Made by a program: the position numbers and the translations under genes
The notes under the pieces: generated by a model
What the model was told of the DNA's origin: nothing
Seen by the model: only the letters and a program-made list of their open reading frames with translations
Database searches by the model: none
Shown: positions 1 to 8,129 of the stretch, in pieces
Numbering within the stretch: the first letter of the stretch is position 1
Layout: the number at the start of each line of letters is the position of its first letter
Assembly (NCBI GenBank): GCA_002011685.1
Contig: MTOL01000338.1
Location: forward strand, 137 to 18,464
Length of the DNA stretch: 18,328 nt
Reading direction: 5' to 3'
DNA from: Deferribacteres bacterium JdFR-76
GTDB lineage: Bacteria; Zhuqueibacterota; JdFR-76

Positions 1-1710
1 AGCATACAATACCTTCCCTCCCACAATGGTATAAACCACCCGTGTGTTCAGGATCTGGTCTTCCGGAACGGTAAGCAAATTCTGGGAAAGAACGGTAATG
101 TCTGCCAGTTTGCCAGGCTCCAGAGAACCCTTCAATTTTTCTTCAAAAGCGGCATAAGCCCCGTTCAGGGTGTAGGATTTAAGTGCCTGTTCACGGGTCA
201 TGGCCTGCTCCGGGAAGAACTGTTTCCCATTGGCCATCCGCCGCGTCACCGAGGCGTAGAAAGAGGCAATTGGATTGACATCTTCCACAGGTGCATCCGT
301 GCCGTTGCAGATCACCGCACCGGTCTTCAGCAAACTTTGCCAGACGTAGGCGCCTTCCCGCGCGCGCTTCTCGCCCAGCCGCTTGATAACCCACGGCCCA
401 TCTGATGTGCAGTGCACACCCTGCATCGCAGCGATGACCCCCAGCGCGGCAAAACGCGGAATATCCTGTGGATGAAGATGCTGCGCATGTTCAATCCGCC
501 ACCGAAGGTCCTTCTTTTCCGGATGTTCTTTGAAAACCGATTCATAAAGATTTAAAACCTCGCGGTTTCCACGGTCACCAATGGCATGTATGCAAAGCTG
601 AAAATCATGTTCGATGGCAGCAATGGCAATGTTGCGTAACTCTTCCAGTGGCGTGGTGTTAAGTCCTACGCTGGAAGGCAAATCAGCGTATGGTTCCAGC
701 AGCCAGGCGCCATGAGATCCGAGTGCCCCATCCACGTAAGCTTTTATGGCCCGCACGGTCAAGTGATGGTTTCCGTAGCCGATCAGGCGGTAATCCTTCA
801 GCCGCTCCCGGAGTACTTCACTGGAACCAGAAACCATCACGTAAAGCCGGATCTTTAGCTTTCCTTCATCCACCATCTGCTTCAGAAAATCGATGGTTTC
901 AAACGGTTCTCCCGCATCATGAAAAGTTGTGATGCCATTTTTCAGGCACTCTTCCACCGCCAGTTCCACCATCTTCACTCTGCGGGCTTCCCGTTCTTCA
1001 GCAGAAAGCTGATTCAGCCATTTCTGCATGGCACGTCCAATCAGGCCCTGTGCCGTTTCACGGAACACGCCAATGGGATTCCCCCTCGCATCCCGTACAA
1101 TCTCGCCCCCCGGCGGATCCGGCGTTTCCCGCGCAATCCCTGCCAGCTCCATAGCCTTTGCGTTGGCAATACAGGAATGGCCGCTGGCATGTGTTAGCAG
1201 AACCGGGTTGTCCGGCGACGCCTGGCTAAGGGCATAATGAAAGGGCAGGCCATCGATATTGGGCTGAGGTGTCCGTTCCCATTTTTCCTGATGCCATCCC
1301 CGGCCGGTGATCCATTCACCTGGACGTGCTTTTGCAGCCGCTTCCCGGACCATCTCAACAATCTCCTCCCAGCTACGGGCTTTGGTGAGATCCAGCTGCA
1401 TCTTTGCCCGGCCAAGCCCCATAAAATGGGCGTGGCTCTCAATGAAACCGGGGATGGCAACCCGGCCCCGCAGATCGATGACCTTTGTGCCGGCTCTGAT
1501 ATACTTTTTCACTTCTTCTGCGCGGCCCACGGCCACGATCCGATCCCCTTTCACGGCCAGCGCTTCCGCTTCCGGCTGAGTTTCATCCAGGGTCAGAATT
1601 GTGCCGTTGATCAGCACAAGGTCGGCCTTCTTCTGAAACTTTTCACATCCAGTAAACAACACCCCCAGCACCAGAAATCCAGCAACTACAGCGGCCTTAC
1701 TTGGATGCAT
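1..1710 (-). CDS. Lipoprotein amidohydrolase, YtcJ-like (amidohydrolase family 3), 3' end cut off
   Basis: Metal-dependent hydrolase of the amidohydrolase superfamily, YtcJ-like branch; the substrate cannot be told from sequence. The frame is open for all 570 visible codons and leaves the window near the usual C-terminus, reading IVGGKVLYA at the edge, so only a few residues are missing. The start is the ATG at 1710, preceded by AGGAGG at good spacing. Residues 1-22 form a signal with a lipobox-like LFTGC (Cys22), suggesting a lipid-anchored envelope protein, although Phe at -3 is not ideal. ESHAHF (His93, His95) is the N-terminal metal motif. Further in are TFHDAGEP, IHAIGDRG, RIEHAQH and NGTDAPVED, all typical of the YtcJ group. 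It lies 258 bp after the ferritin gene and is probably a separate transcription unit. Family assignment is firm; cellular role is unknown. Confidence 0.9.
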   Translation of the reverse strand, partial: MHPSKAAVVAGFLVLGVLFTGCEKFQKKADLVLINGTILTLDETQPEAEALAVKGDRIVAVGRAEEVKKYIRAGTKVIDLRGRVAIPGFIESHAHFMGLGRAKMQLDLTKARSWEEIVEMVREAAAKARPGEWITGRGWHQEKWERTPQPNIDGLPFHYALSQASPDNPVLLTHASGHSCIANAKAMELAGIARETPDPPGGEIVRDARGNPIGVFRETAQGLIGRAMQKWLNQLSAEEREARRVKMVELAVEECLKNGITTFHDAGEPFETIDFLKQMVDEGKLKIRLYVMVSGSSEVLRERLKDYRLIGYGNHHLTVRAIKAYVDGALGSHGAWLLEPYADLPSSVGLNTTPLEELRNIAIAAIEHDFQLCIHAIGDRGNREVLNLYESVFKEHPEKKDLRWRIEHAQHLHPQDIPRFAALGVIAAMQGVHCTSDGPWVIKRLGEKRAREGAYVWQSLLKTGAVICNGTDAPVEDVNPIASFYASVTRRMANGKQFFPEQAMTREQALKSYTLNGAYAAFEEKLKGSLEPGKLADITVLSQNLLTVPEDQILNTRVVYTIVGGKVLYA

Positions 1711-1869
1711 GGCTTCCTCCTGGAAATTGATGTTGCATTTTGTGTATGCTTACAGAGTGTAAAAACACCCCAGAGATAAAAGCCTTTTCATGAAAGGGAG
1801 CAATGGCGGCCTGGCGTACAAATTTCAGGACCCGCGCATCGGCAGACCCGAAACCGGCGCAGAAGAAAT

Positions 1870-1896
1870 TCCGGATGGAATTCCGCTTTATCCGGA
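1870..1896 (-). terminator. Possible intrinsic terminator after the ferritin gene
   Basis: A perfect 7-bp inverted repeat (TCCGGAT at 1870-1876 and ATCCGGA at 1890-1896) with a 13-base loop lies about 70 bases past the ferritin stop. On the minus strand it is followed by ATTTCTTCT, a modest pyrimidine/T run. The short stem and interrupted T tract make this only a possible terminator. The rest of 1711-1968 shows no gene; the small ORFs there look like chance. Confidence 0.35.
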
Positions 1897-1968
1897 GCTT
1901 ATGCACAAATTCCCTGACAAATGTTCTGAGAATGGAAGCTTCGCAACACCGGGGCACTTCTTGCCCGG

Positions 1969-2457
1969 CTATTCGCGTTTGGCCAGTTCCCTGTCCACGA
2001 GAAACAGTCCCCGGCTGTCCGTTCCAACCATGCGGATCTGGGCCAGAATGTTTTTCATGGTCGCTTCTTCTTCCACCTGTTCGTTTACATACCACTGGAG
2101 GAAGGCTGCGGTGGCGTGATCCTTCTCTTTTATGGCCAGATCCATCAGTTCACTGATGCACCGGGTAATGTGTTTCTCATGTTCCAGGGCCTTTTCAAAT
2201 ACCTGCTGGAGCGATTCAAACTCGGCTGGCGGCTGATCCAGTGCTGGAATAACCGGTTTGCCATCCACTTCTGTAAGATAGTGGTAAATTCTCATGGCGT
2301 GCCCTACTTCCTCCTCATACTGTTTTTTGAAGAAGTGGGCTCCGCCAGGATAATCGTTCGCATCGCACCAGGCAGCAATGGAAAGATAGTACCAGGCAGA
2401 ATAAAATTCTTCCCGCAGCTGATCGTTCAGACGCTTTTCCATCTCTTTGCTTAACAT
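1969..2457 (-). CDS. ftnA: Bacterial non-heme ferritin (FtnA type)
   Basis: Iron-storage ferritin of 162 residues, the usual length for the FtnA family; 24 subunits form a shell that oxidises Fe(II) and stores the mineral. The ferroxidase residues fall at the same numbers as in E. coli FtnA: Glu17, Tyr24, Glu50, His53, Glu94, Gln127 and Glu130, with Glu49, Glu126 and Glu129 for the third iron site. It is therefore expected to be active, not a heme-binding bacterioferritin or a Dps. The start is the ATG at 2457, which follows AGGAGGG; a longer open frame upstream has no such site and adds residues the family lacks. It stands alone, 228 bp downstream of the bat operon. No clear Fur box was seen by eye. 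Confidence 0.96.
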   Translation of the reverse strand: MLSKEMEKRLNDQLREEFYSAWYYLSIAAWCDANDYPGGAHFFKKQYEEEVGHAMRIYHYLTEVDGKPVIPALDQPPAEFESLQQVFEKALEHEKHITRCISELMDLAIKEKDHATAAFLQWYVNEQVEEEATMKNILAQIRMVGTDSRGLFLVDRELAKRE

Positions 2458-2507
2458 CGGTCCCTCCTGATTCTGTGTTCCTGAAAAAATTGAAGAATGC
2501 TTAAAAT

Positions 2508-2535
2508 AATTTAGAAAGAATCCAGAATATTGCAA
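2508..2535 (-). promoter_or_regulatory. Possible sigma-70 promoter of the ferritin gene
   Basis: On the minus strand TTGCAA (2535-2530) is followed after 16 bases by TAAATT (2513-2508), each matching 4 of 6 consensus bases, in an A+T-rich stretch about 50 bases before the ferritin start. This is suggestive only; A+T-rich leaders give such matches by chance. Confidence 0.3.
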
Positions 2536-2542
2536 TAAATAA

Positions 2543-2556
2543 TAGCGGAAGCGCTA
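2543..2556 (-). terminator. Weak terminator-like hairpin between batE and the ferritin gene
   Basis: A 5-bp stem (TAGCG/CGCTA) with a CTTC tetraloop on the minus strand is followed directly by TTATTTATT. It could end the bat transcript, but the stem is short and it borders the possible ferritin promoter. A second, looser inverted repeat (CTGCCG/CGGCAG at 2619-2624 and 2584-2589) lies between the batE stop and this site without a T run. The rest of 2458-2685 holds nothing recognisable. Confidence 0.25.
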
Positions 2557-2685
2557 GCGGGCTCACCCAGCGAAAATCTTCCCCTGCCGTTTACTGCACC
2601 AAACACCTGTGGAACAGCCGGCAGAAAATCACATAAGAAAAAGCAAATCAGTGAGAGGCCACCCAAGACGCTAGCAGGTCCACGC

Positions 2686-3453
2686 TTAGATAATTTCCAG
2701 ATGCTCCTTTTTCAGCCAGCCGGTTTTGCCGTCCGGCAGCTTGATCTCGTACCAGTCGCCGCTCTCCTCGACAATTTTTACCTTCAGTCCGGCATGAATG
2801 GTAAAGATCTCCGTGCCGCTCTCCCCCGGCGCGCTGAGCACATCCACGGAACTGCTCATTACAATCGCTTCTACGTTGTGGCTCATGGAGCGGGCTTTGG
2901 AATAGAAAGTGAGCGAAAATACCAGACAAACACCACATGAAAAGACAGCAATGAACCGTGCCAGCGACCGGATCCGTGGCCGGCGTGCAAGGATCCAGAA
3001 AATAAGGCCAAAAGCGAAGAAAAAATACGATCCCAGGGCCAGCCACGTCCAGGTGTGCAGACTGAACAGATCCCGGAACTGCCGGAAAAGCCGGATATAG
3101 AACAGCTCTGGAAGCTGCGGGATTTTATCCACCACACTCAAATTTGCCAGCTGCAGATTAAAGCGGATATCCTCATCATCTGGGCGCAGACGGAGGGCCC
3201 GTTCGTAGAAAAGAATTGCACGCGGATACTCTCCCAGCTTGTAATAAGCGTTGCCGATGTTGTAATAGAGGTCTGCGCTCTCGTACCCCATATCCAGAAT
3301 TTCCTGATAGGCCTGCAGGGCTTCTTCGTACTTCTCCTGCCGATACAGATCATTCCCTTTTTGAAACAGATAATCTTTTTGATCTGCGCGCAGCAAACTG
3401 CTGTGCAGAATCCCCACCAAAACAACCGCAACAGCTACATGCGGAACCTTCAT
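2686..3453 (-). CDS. batE: BatE: TPR and SH3-like membrane protein
   Basis: Last gene of the bat operon, 255 residues. After a signal or membrane segment (residues 5-22) come TPR repeats at about 25-100, two transmembrane segments at about 137-155 and 166-184, and a C-terminal bacterial SH3-like domain at about 195-253 (note WYEIKLPDGKTGWL). This TPR, membrane, SH3 order is typical of BatE. The SH3 part probably sits in the periplasm and may bind peptidoglycan or protein; that is inference. The start is the ATG at 3453, whose ATGA overlaps the batD stop by 4 bases and which follows GGAAGG; the longer in-frame ORF to 3567 would run deep into batD. Translation is probably coupled to batD. Confidence 0.88.
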   Translation of the reverse strand: MKVPHVAVAVVLVGILHSSLLRADQKDYLFQKGNDLYRQEKYEEALQAYQEILDMGYESADLYYNIGNAYYKLGEYPRAILFYERALRLRPDDEDIRFNLQLANLSVVDKIPQLPELFYIRLFRQFRDLFSLHTWTWLALGSYFFFAFGLIFWILARRPRIRSLARFIAVFSCGVCLVFSLTFYSKARSMSHNVEAIVMSSSVDVLSAPGESGTEIFTIHAGLKVKIVEESGDWYEIKLPDGKTGWLKKEHLEII

Positions 3454-5318
3454 GATCCTTCCAATTTGGTTTTTTCCAGCTTCACAATGGCAGTTCTGGC
3501 CCTTTCGTAAAAAGCTTTCATCTGCTGCTCGGTTGCGTTTGACGGAGCGAACCGCTGGTAATCGCATTCCTGCAGGATTTCCAGAAACAGACGGATGGTT
3601 TCTTCGGGGACGCCCCGCTCGCGCAGCCGATCGGCCACCTCCTCGCTGATCAACCCTGCGGCCGGCAGGTTCAGTTTATCCGCGACATATCCAACCACAG
3701 CACGGGAGATTTCCGCATAAAATTCTTTCTGGGTTTCCGGTTTCATCAGCTTGTGAGCCTGGCTGAGCCGTTTTTTGGCCAGCTGATTGGCCCGCCGACT
3801 CCGTGCGTAAGCCACATTCCCGGCAAGTTTGTCCTGCTGCCTTCGGTAGAACGCAGCTCCCCCTACCCCCAGAAGCGGCAGAATCAGCAACAACACAAAC
3901 CAGGGCGAACGGTAAAAAAAGGACCCGATGCGCTGAAACTCCGGCGTCTCCAGCTTGATGAAGCGGATATCTTTTCCAATGAGTTTGATCTCTTCCCGTG
4001 TGAGACCCGTGGTAACCGGAAACCGTGAGCCCGCCGGCGCCGACACACGGATCACAAATTCTGGAGAACGCAGCGTCCGGTACGTCTTATTTCCCGTATC
4101 AAAATAACTGAACGAGATGGGCTGAATGCGGTGCATCCCCGCCATCCGTGGAATCAGCACATACTCGAACGTCTTGCTCCCCCGAATGGTGTTACCGGTA
4201 CGGTCAATTTTCTGGGAAACCTTCGGTTCGTATACCTCAATGTCCGCAGGAAAAGTGATTTTCGGCTGCGGGATCATTTTGATATTTCCGGTACCGCGAA
4301 AAGTTACCTTCAGGGTGATGGCCTCATTCGCCTGCACTTCCTGTTTGTCCAGATTGGCCTCCATGGTAAACCGGCCGGAAAGACCAGAAAAATTCTTCGG
4401 CTGCCCGGGAGGGAAAGGTTTTACCTCAATTTTGATGGGTCTGGAAGCGATTCTCGTTCGGACCCGGCGCCCAAACACATCCCCAAAAAAGTCATCATCA
4501 AAGAAAGAATCAAACAGGTCTCGCCGGCTCCGGCGGCGAATACGCACTTCACAGTCCACCTCCATAGGATCGATAACTTTCTCTCCGGGACTGGCGGGAA
4601 AAAGGGCCAGACGTTTAATTTCAGCCACCAGAAAGCGCCGACCGTCTACCACCTCATAATGAGTCTGCGGCTGTGGCGGAAGAGAAAACTCTTCCGTCCA
4701 GAAGCCCACAGTGGATGGTGCCTTGGAAATGGCGTATCCGGTGACCTCAACGCGGGTGTAAATTTTGTACGAAACAATTACCGGTTCATTGGGATACACG
4801 GAACGCCGGTTCACTTCGGCCTTCAAAAACAGATTTCCTTCCAGGGAACTTTCCGGCTGAATGGGCGGCTGCCGCGGAGAAGGCCGTGCCGGCTGCTGAG
4901 CCCCCTTCACGACCTTGATCCGAATCGGCTGGGAAGTGTAGGATTTGCCCTTAAAATGGAGCGTTACGGCCGGGATCTGGAAATCTCCCTCCACCCGCGC
5001 GCGGTAGTAATTCTGGGAGCTTCGCACTACTGTCATCTGAGCATTGATGATCTGAATGCTCTGAGAAGTGCTGGTTCCCAGATAGTCGGCAAAACGGGAC
5101 AGATCCGGCGGTTCTGGCAGCTGCACCGACTGGGCATCCCTTCCCGAAACCTCAATAGTCAGGATAAACTGCTGTCCCACCGGAACCACTGTACGGTCCA
5201 CATATGTACGCAGCGAAAGATCCTGAGACATTCCTGCTTGCGGTGCCAGAACCACCGCCCAGTAAACAACCAGCCACACTCCTACATTTCCAAAGGTCTT
5301 ACCAGTCTTTTTCCACAT
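3450..5318 (-). CDS. batD: BatD: large periplasmic beta-domain membrane protein
   Basis: BatD family protein of 622 residues, part of the aerotolerance operon. It has an N-terminal signal (to about residue 30, ending near PQAGMSQ), then several beta-sandwich regions outside the membrane, one transmembrane segment at about 472-492, and a cytoplasmic helical tail. A linker rich in Asp and Phe (FDDDFFGDVFG, about residues 273-283) is a familiar BatD mark. The tail holds FYAEIS at about 533 and ECDYQRFA further on, a module shared with the two smaller BatD-like proteins of this operon. The start chosen is the ATG at 5318, giving a clean signal peptide and a 20-base overlap with batC; the frame is open to 5372 but that would add charged residues before the signal. 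It probably scaffolds VWA and TPR partners. Confidence 0.9.
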   Translation of the reverse strand: MWKKTGKTFGNVGVWLVVYWAVVLAPQAGMSQDLSLRTYVDRTVVPVGQQFILTIEVSGRDAQSVQLPEPPDLSRFADYLGTSTSQSIQIINAQMTVVRSSQNYYRARVEGDFQIPAVTLHFKGKSYTSQPIRIKVVKGAQQPARPSPRQPPIQPESSLEGNLFLKAEVNRRSVYPNEPVIVSYKIYTRVEVTGYAISKAPSTVGFWTEEFSLPPQPQTHYEVVDGRRFLVAEIKRLALFPASPGEKVIDPMEVDCEVRIRRRSRRDLFDSFFDDDFFGDVFGRRVRTRIASRPIKIEVKPFPPGQPKNFSGLSGRFTMEANLDKQEVQANEAITLKVTFRGTGNIKMIPQPKITFPADIEVYEPKVSQKIDRTGNTIRGSKTFEYVLIPRMAGMHRIQPISFSYFDTGNKTYRTLRSPEFVIRVSAPAGSRFPVTTGLTREEIKLIGKDIRFIKLETPEFQRIGSFFYRSPWFVLLLILPLLGVGGAAFYRRQQDKLAGNVAYARSRRANQLAKKRLSQAHKLMKPETQKEFYAEISRAVVGYVADKLNLPAAGLISEEVADRLRERGVPEETIRLFLEILQECDYQRFAPSNATEQQMKAFYERARTAIVKLEKTKLEGS

Positions 5319-6039
5319 AGCGTTTCCCGCGCACCTGCAATTTCCGGCGTTTTTGTACCTTTTTCTCATCATTTTTCAGAGCATCCAGAATGCGCTCCGC
5401 TTCCTCCCGTGTCATTTCCCTCCGCTTTTGCTCCTGACTCTGCCCGGACATCTGTTGCTGGTTTTGTTGCTGTTTTTGCTGCTGGTTTTCCTGTTTGTTC
5501 TGTTCTTTCTCTCCACTCTGCCCTTGCCGTTGCTGCTGGCGCTTCTGCTGCTGGTTGCTAGCAGACTGCTTTTGCGACTGTTCTTTCAGCTTTCTCCGCA
5601 CATACTCCAGATTATATTTCGCATCCATATCATTCGGATTCAATTTGAGTGCTTGCTGATAAGCCAGGATGCTCTCTGGAAGCTTCCCGAGGCGGTAAAG
5701 CGTATTGCCCATGTTGTAATAGGTCTGCGCTTCCAGATTCAGATCCTCGGTCCCCAAAACTTTCTGGTACTCCTGCAATGCTTCCTCGTATTTCTTCTTC
5801 TTATACAGGGCATTGGCCACGTTGAAGTGAATGCGCTTGTTTTTCGGATCGGCCAGCAGAGCATCCTGATAACGGTTTAAAGCCTGGTCGTACTTCTCCT
5901 CGGCGAAGAGCTCATTGCCCTCTTTCACACGTTTCCGTGCAGACTGGGCCTCCGCAGGCGGGACAGCAACCAGCTCAGCCAGAACCACTAGCACCCATAA
6001 CAAGGAGAACGGGATATTCCACCTACACATAGCGGCCAC
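5299..6039 (-). CDS. batC: BatC: exported TPR protein with Gln-rich linker
   Basis: TPR protein of 246 residues. A signal sequence (about 10-31, ending PPAEAQ) is followed by TPR repeats at about 35-150, then a low-complexity Gln/Lys/Glu-rich linker at about 151-205, and a short conserved-looking C-terminal helix (EEAERILDALKNDEKKVQ) ending KDW. This matches BatC, thought to be a partner of the BatA/BatB VWA proteins. Start choice is uncertain: a GTG at 6039 lies 4 bases after AGGAG, while the ATG at 6030 lies 13 bases after it; the two proteins differ by three residues. The gene overlaps the end of batB by 17 (or 8) bases and the start of batD by 20, so translation is likely coupled. Confidence 0.87.
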   Translation of the reverse strand: MAAMCRWNIPFSLLWVLVVLAELVAVPPAEAQSARKRVKEGNELFAEEKYDQALNRYQDALLADPKNKRIHFNVANALYKKKKYEEALQEYQKVLGTEDLNLEAQTYYNMGNTLYRLGKLPESILAYQQALKLNPNDMDAKYNLEYVRRKLKEQSQKQSASNQQQKRQQQRQGQSGEKEQNKQENQQQKQQQNQQQMSGQSQEQKRREMTREEAERILDALKNDEKKVQKRRKLQVRGKRYVEKDW

Positions 6040-7060
6040 GCCACTCCTGCTTCATTTTTTTGCGTTCCGGCAAAAAGGTGTCGATGAGTAGCAGCACCAG
6101 CCCAAGTGCCAGAAAATACTGGTACCGGTCTTCATACTGAGAAAAAATACGAGACGAAAGCTCCTTCTTTTCCATCTTCTGGATTTCTGCATATATTTTG
6201 GAAAGTTCCATTTCCGACGGCGTTGCGTGGTAATATTTTCCGTTGGTTTGCAGCGCGATCTTTTCCAGGGTAAGCTGATCCAATTTGCTGGTAACTACAT
6301 TTCCGTTCCGATCCTTTTTGAAGCCAACCTGTCTGCCTGCTTCATCATATACGGGAATGGGAACACCTTCCGGCGTACCAATTCCCACCGTATAAATCAC
6401 AACTCCTTCTTTCTCCGCCAGTTCTGCAGCTTTCATCGGTTCAGGATCTCCGATGGTATCTTCCCCATCGGTAATCAGGATGAGCACTTTGTGCTTCCGC
6501 TCCTCCGCCACAAACGATTCTACCGCTTTCAGGATAGCTTTTCCGATGGCCGTACCCGGAACGGGAATCAGATCCGGATCTACCACGTCCAGAAACATCT
6601 TGGCTGCACCGTAATCCAGCGTTAGCGGACACTGAACAAACGCTTCACCGGCAAAAACAATCAGCCCGATGCGGTCGCCCTTCAGCTGATTGATCAGGGA
6701 GGCAATCTCATGTTTGGCTTTTTCCAGACGGTTCGGTTTGATATCCTGCGCCAGCATAGACGCGGACACATCGATGGCCACAAAGATATCCACACCTTTG
6801 CGCTTTACCTCCTCCAGGCGTGTACCGATCTGCGGCCGGGCCATAGCTATCAGAAAAAACGTAACCGCTGCAATCACCAGCGCTGCTTTCAAATTTTGGC
6901 GCCCGGGACTGTAGGCCACCATTAGCTTCTGAAGGAGCTGCAAATTGCCAAACCGCTCCAGCGCCCTGCGCTTGGACCGCCTAACCATCACGAAGAAGAC
7001 GATCAGCAGCGGAATCAGGACCAGACTGTACAGAAACTCCGGATTGGCAAACCGGAACAT
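6023..7060 (-). CDS. batB: BatB: VWA-domain inner-membrane protein
   Basis: VWA-domain membrane protein of 345 residues. An N-terminal membrane segment (about 9-26), a second at about 58-74, a VWA domain at about 89-290 and a C-terminal membrane segment (about 312-328) give the BatA/BatB layout. The metal-ion-dependent adhesion site looks intact: DVSAS (Asp97, Ser99, Ser101), Thr170 and Asp198 in ITDGED. The ATG at 7060 directly follows a GGGAGGGAG run and lies 14 bases after the batA stop. The first 14 coding bases are identical to those of batA, and QCPLTLDYG is shared by both proteins; they are tandem paralogues. Assigned BatB rather than BatA by position between batA and batC. Confidence 0.92.
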   Translation of the reverse strand: MFRFANPEFLYSLVLIPLLIVFFVMVRRSKRRALERFGNLQLLQKLMVAYSPGRQNLKAALVIAAVTFFLIAMARPQIGTRLEEVKRKGVDIFVAIDVSASMLAQDIKPNRLEKAKHEIASLINQLKGDRIGLIVFAGEAFVQCPLTLDYGAAKMFLDVVDPDLIPVPGTAIGKAILKAVESFVAEERKHKVLILITDGEDTIGDPEPMKAAELAEKEGVVIYTVGIGTPEGVPIPVYDEAGRQVGFKKDRNGNVVTSKLDQLTLEKIALQTNGKYYHATPSEMELSKIYAEIQKMEKKELSSRIFSQYEDRYQYFLALGLVLLLIDTFLPERKKMKQEWRGRYV

Positions 7061-7074
7061 CTCCCTCCCTTTGT

Positions 7075-8067
7075 CTACGGAATTTTCCGGAAACGCGTAT
7101 TTGCCAGCAAGATTTCCACACCAAACAGAATCAGTGCGATCCCCAGAAACAGCGGAAATCGCTCCTCGTACCGGGTGTATTCTTTGACTTCGATTTTGGT
7201 CTTCTCCATCTCGCCAATTTCCTGAAAAATCTTCTCCAGCGACCGTTTGTCCACCGCCCTGAAATACTTCCCTCCGGTGATCTGGGCAATTTGCCTCAGC
7301 AAATCTTCGTCAATTTCCACCGGCAGCCGCTGGTAGCGTTTGCCAAAAATGGGGTCATAAATAGGATAGAGGGCCGTCCCGCGGCTGCCAGCACCGATGG
7401 TATAAATGCGGATTCCCAGTGCCCGTGCAATTTGTGCTGCCGTAATCGGGTCCAGCTCTCCGGCATTGTTGCGCCCATCGGTCAGCAGGATAATCACTTT
7501 GCTCTTGGCCTTGCTGTCCCGCAAGCGGTTTACAGCATTGGCAATGGCCATCCCGATAGCCGTCCCATCCTCGATCAGTCCAACCTTTACCTCTTGAATC
7601 AGCCGCAAAAGCACGCCGTAATCCAGCGTTAGCGGGCACTGCGTATAGCTCTGACCGGCAAATACCACCATCCCGATGCGGTCATTCCTCCGGCCTTTGA
7701 CGAAATCCTGGGCAACCAGCTTGGCCACCTCGAGCCGGTTTTTGGGCTTGAAGTCCTCCGCCAGCATGGAGCTGGAAATGTCCAGCGCCAGGATGATGTC
7801 GATGCCTTCGGTGGTAACTTCTTCCTCACGGATTCCGGACTGTGGCCGTGCCAAGGCCAGAATCAGAAACATCAGGGCCAGCATACGCAGCCCGAAGAGG
7901 ATGTGCCGGTAATTCTCCCACCGGGACTTTCGCACCGCCCGGGCAATCTCCAGGTCCGAATAGCGCAGGGTAACGGTGCGCGGAGATCGCCGCCGCAGAT
8001 ACAAAACCACAAACAGCGGGATCAGCCCCAGCAAAACCAGAAAATGTGGATCAGCAAACCGGAACAT
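7075..8067 (-). CDS. batA: BatA: VWA-domain inner-membrane protein
   Basis: VWA-domain membrane protein of 330 residues with the same plan as BatB: membrane segments near 9-24 and 57-73, a VWA domain at about 90-285, and a last membrane segment near 308-324. The metal site is complete: DISSS (Asp96, Ser98, Ser100), Thr169 and Asp197 in LTDGRN. The start is the ATG at 8067 with GGAG 11 bases upstream. It lies 62 bp after the stop of BatD-like protein 2, one of the larger gaps in the operon, with no convincing terminator. In the family, VWA proteins of this type work with MoxR ATPases and TPR partners; the natural ligand is unknown. Confidence 0.92.
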   Translation of the reverse strand: MFRFADPHFLVLLGLIPLFVVLYLRRRSPRTVTLRYSDLEIARAVRKSRWENYRHILFGLRMLALMFLILALARPQSGIREEEVTTEGIDIILALDISSSMLAEDFKPKNRLEVAKLVAQDFVKGRRNDRIGMVVFAGQSYTQCPLTLDYGVLLRLIQEVKVGLIEDGTAIGMAIANAVNRLRDSKAKSKVIILLTDGRNNAGELDPITAAQIARALGIRIYTIGAGSRGTALYPIYDPIFGKRYQRLPVEIDEDLLRQIAQITGGKYFRAVDKRSLEKIFQEIGEMEKTKIEVKEYTRYEERFPLFLGIALILFGVEILLANTRFRKIP

Positions 8068-8129
8068 GCGTTTCTTTACTCCGCATCGTCTTTCCTTTTC
8101 CGGCCGAACTCACCGGACTTTTCAGCCCG

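Noticed and set aside
1951..1970. Imperfect hairpin right at the ferritin stop as a terminator
   Set aside because: The stem needs a bulge and no T run follows; the hairpin at 1870-1896 is a better, though still weak, candidate.
1790..2119. Plus-strand ORFs between the amidohydrolase and ferritin genes
   Set aside because: They run antisense into the ferritin gene and have no recognisable features.
3454..3567. Upstream start for batE at 3567
   Set aside because: It would overlap batD by over 100 bases and bury the signal sequence; the ATGA junction at 3453 is a standard coupled start.
5319..5372. Upstream start for batD at 5372
   Set aside because: It would place 18 mostly charged residues before the signal peptide and lengthen the overlap with batC to 74 bases; the ATG at 5318 gives a normal signal.
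4131..5561. 476-codon open frame on the plus strand, antisense to batD and batC
   Set aside because: It mirrors real genes whose families are recognisable on the minus strand; its translation is low in recognisable features and has no signal or motif. The same holds for plus-strand frames at 8271-9068, 9065-10204, 10207-11010 and 12253-13284.
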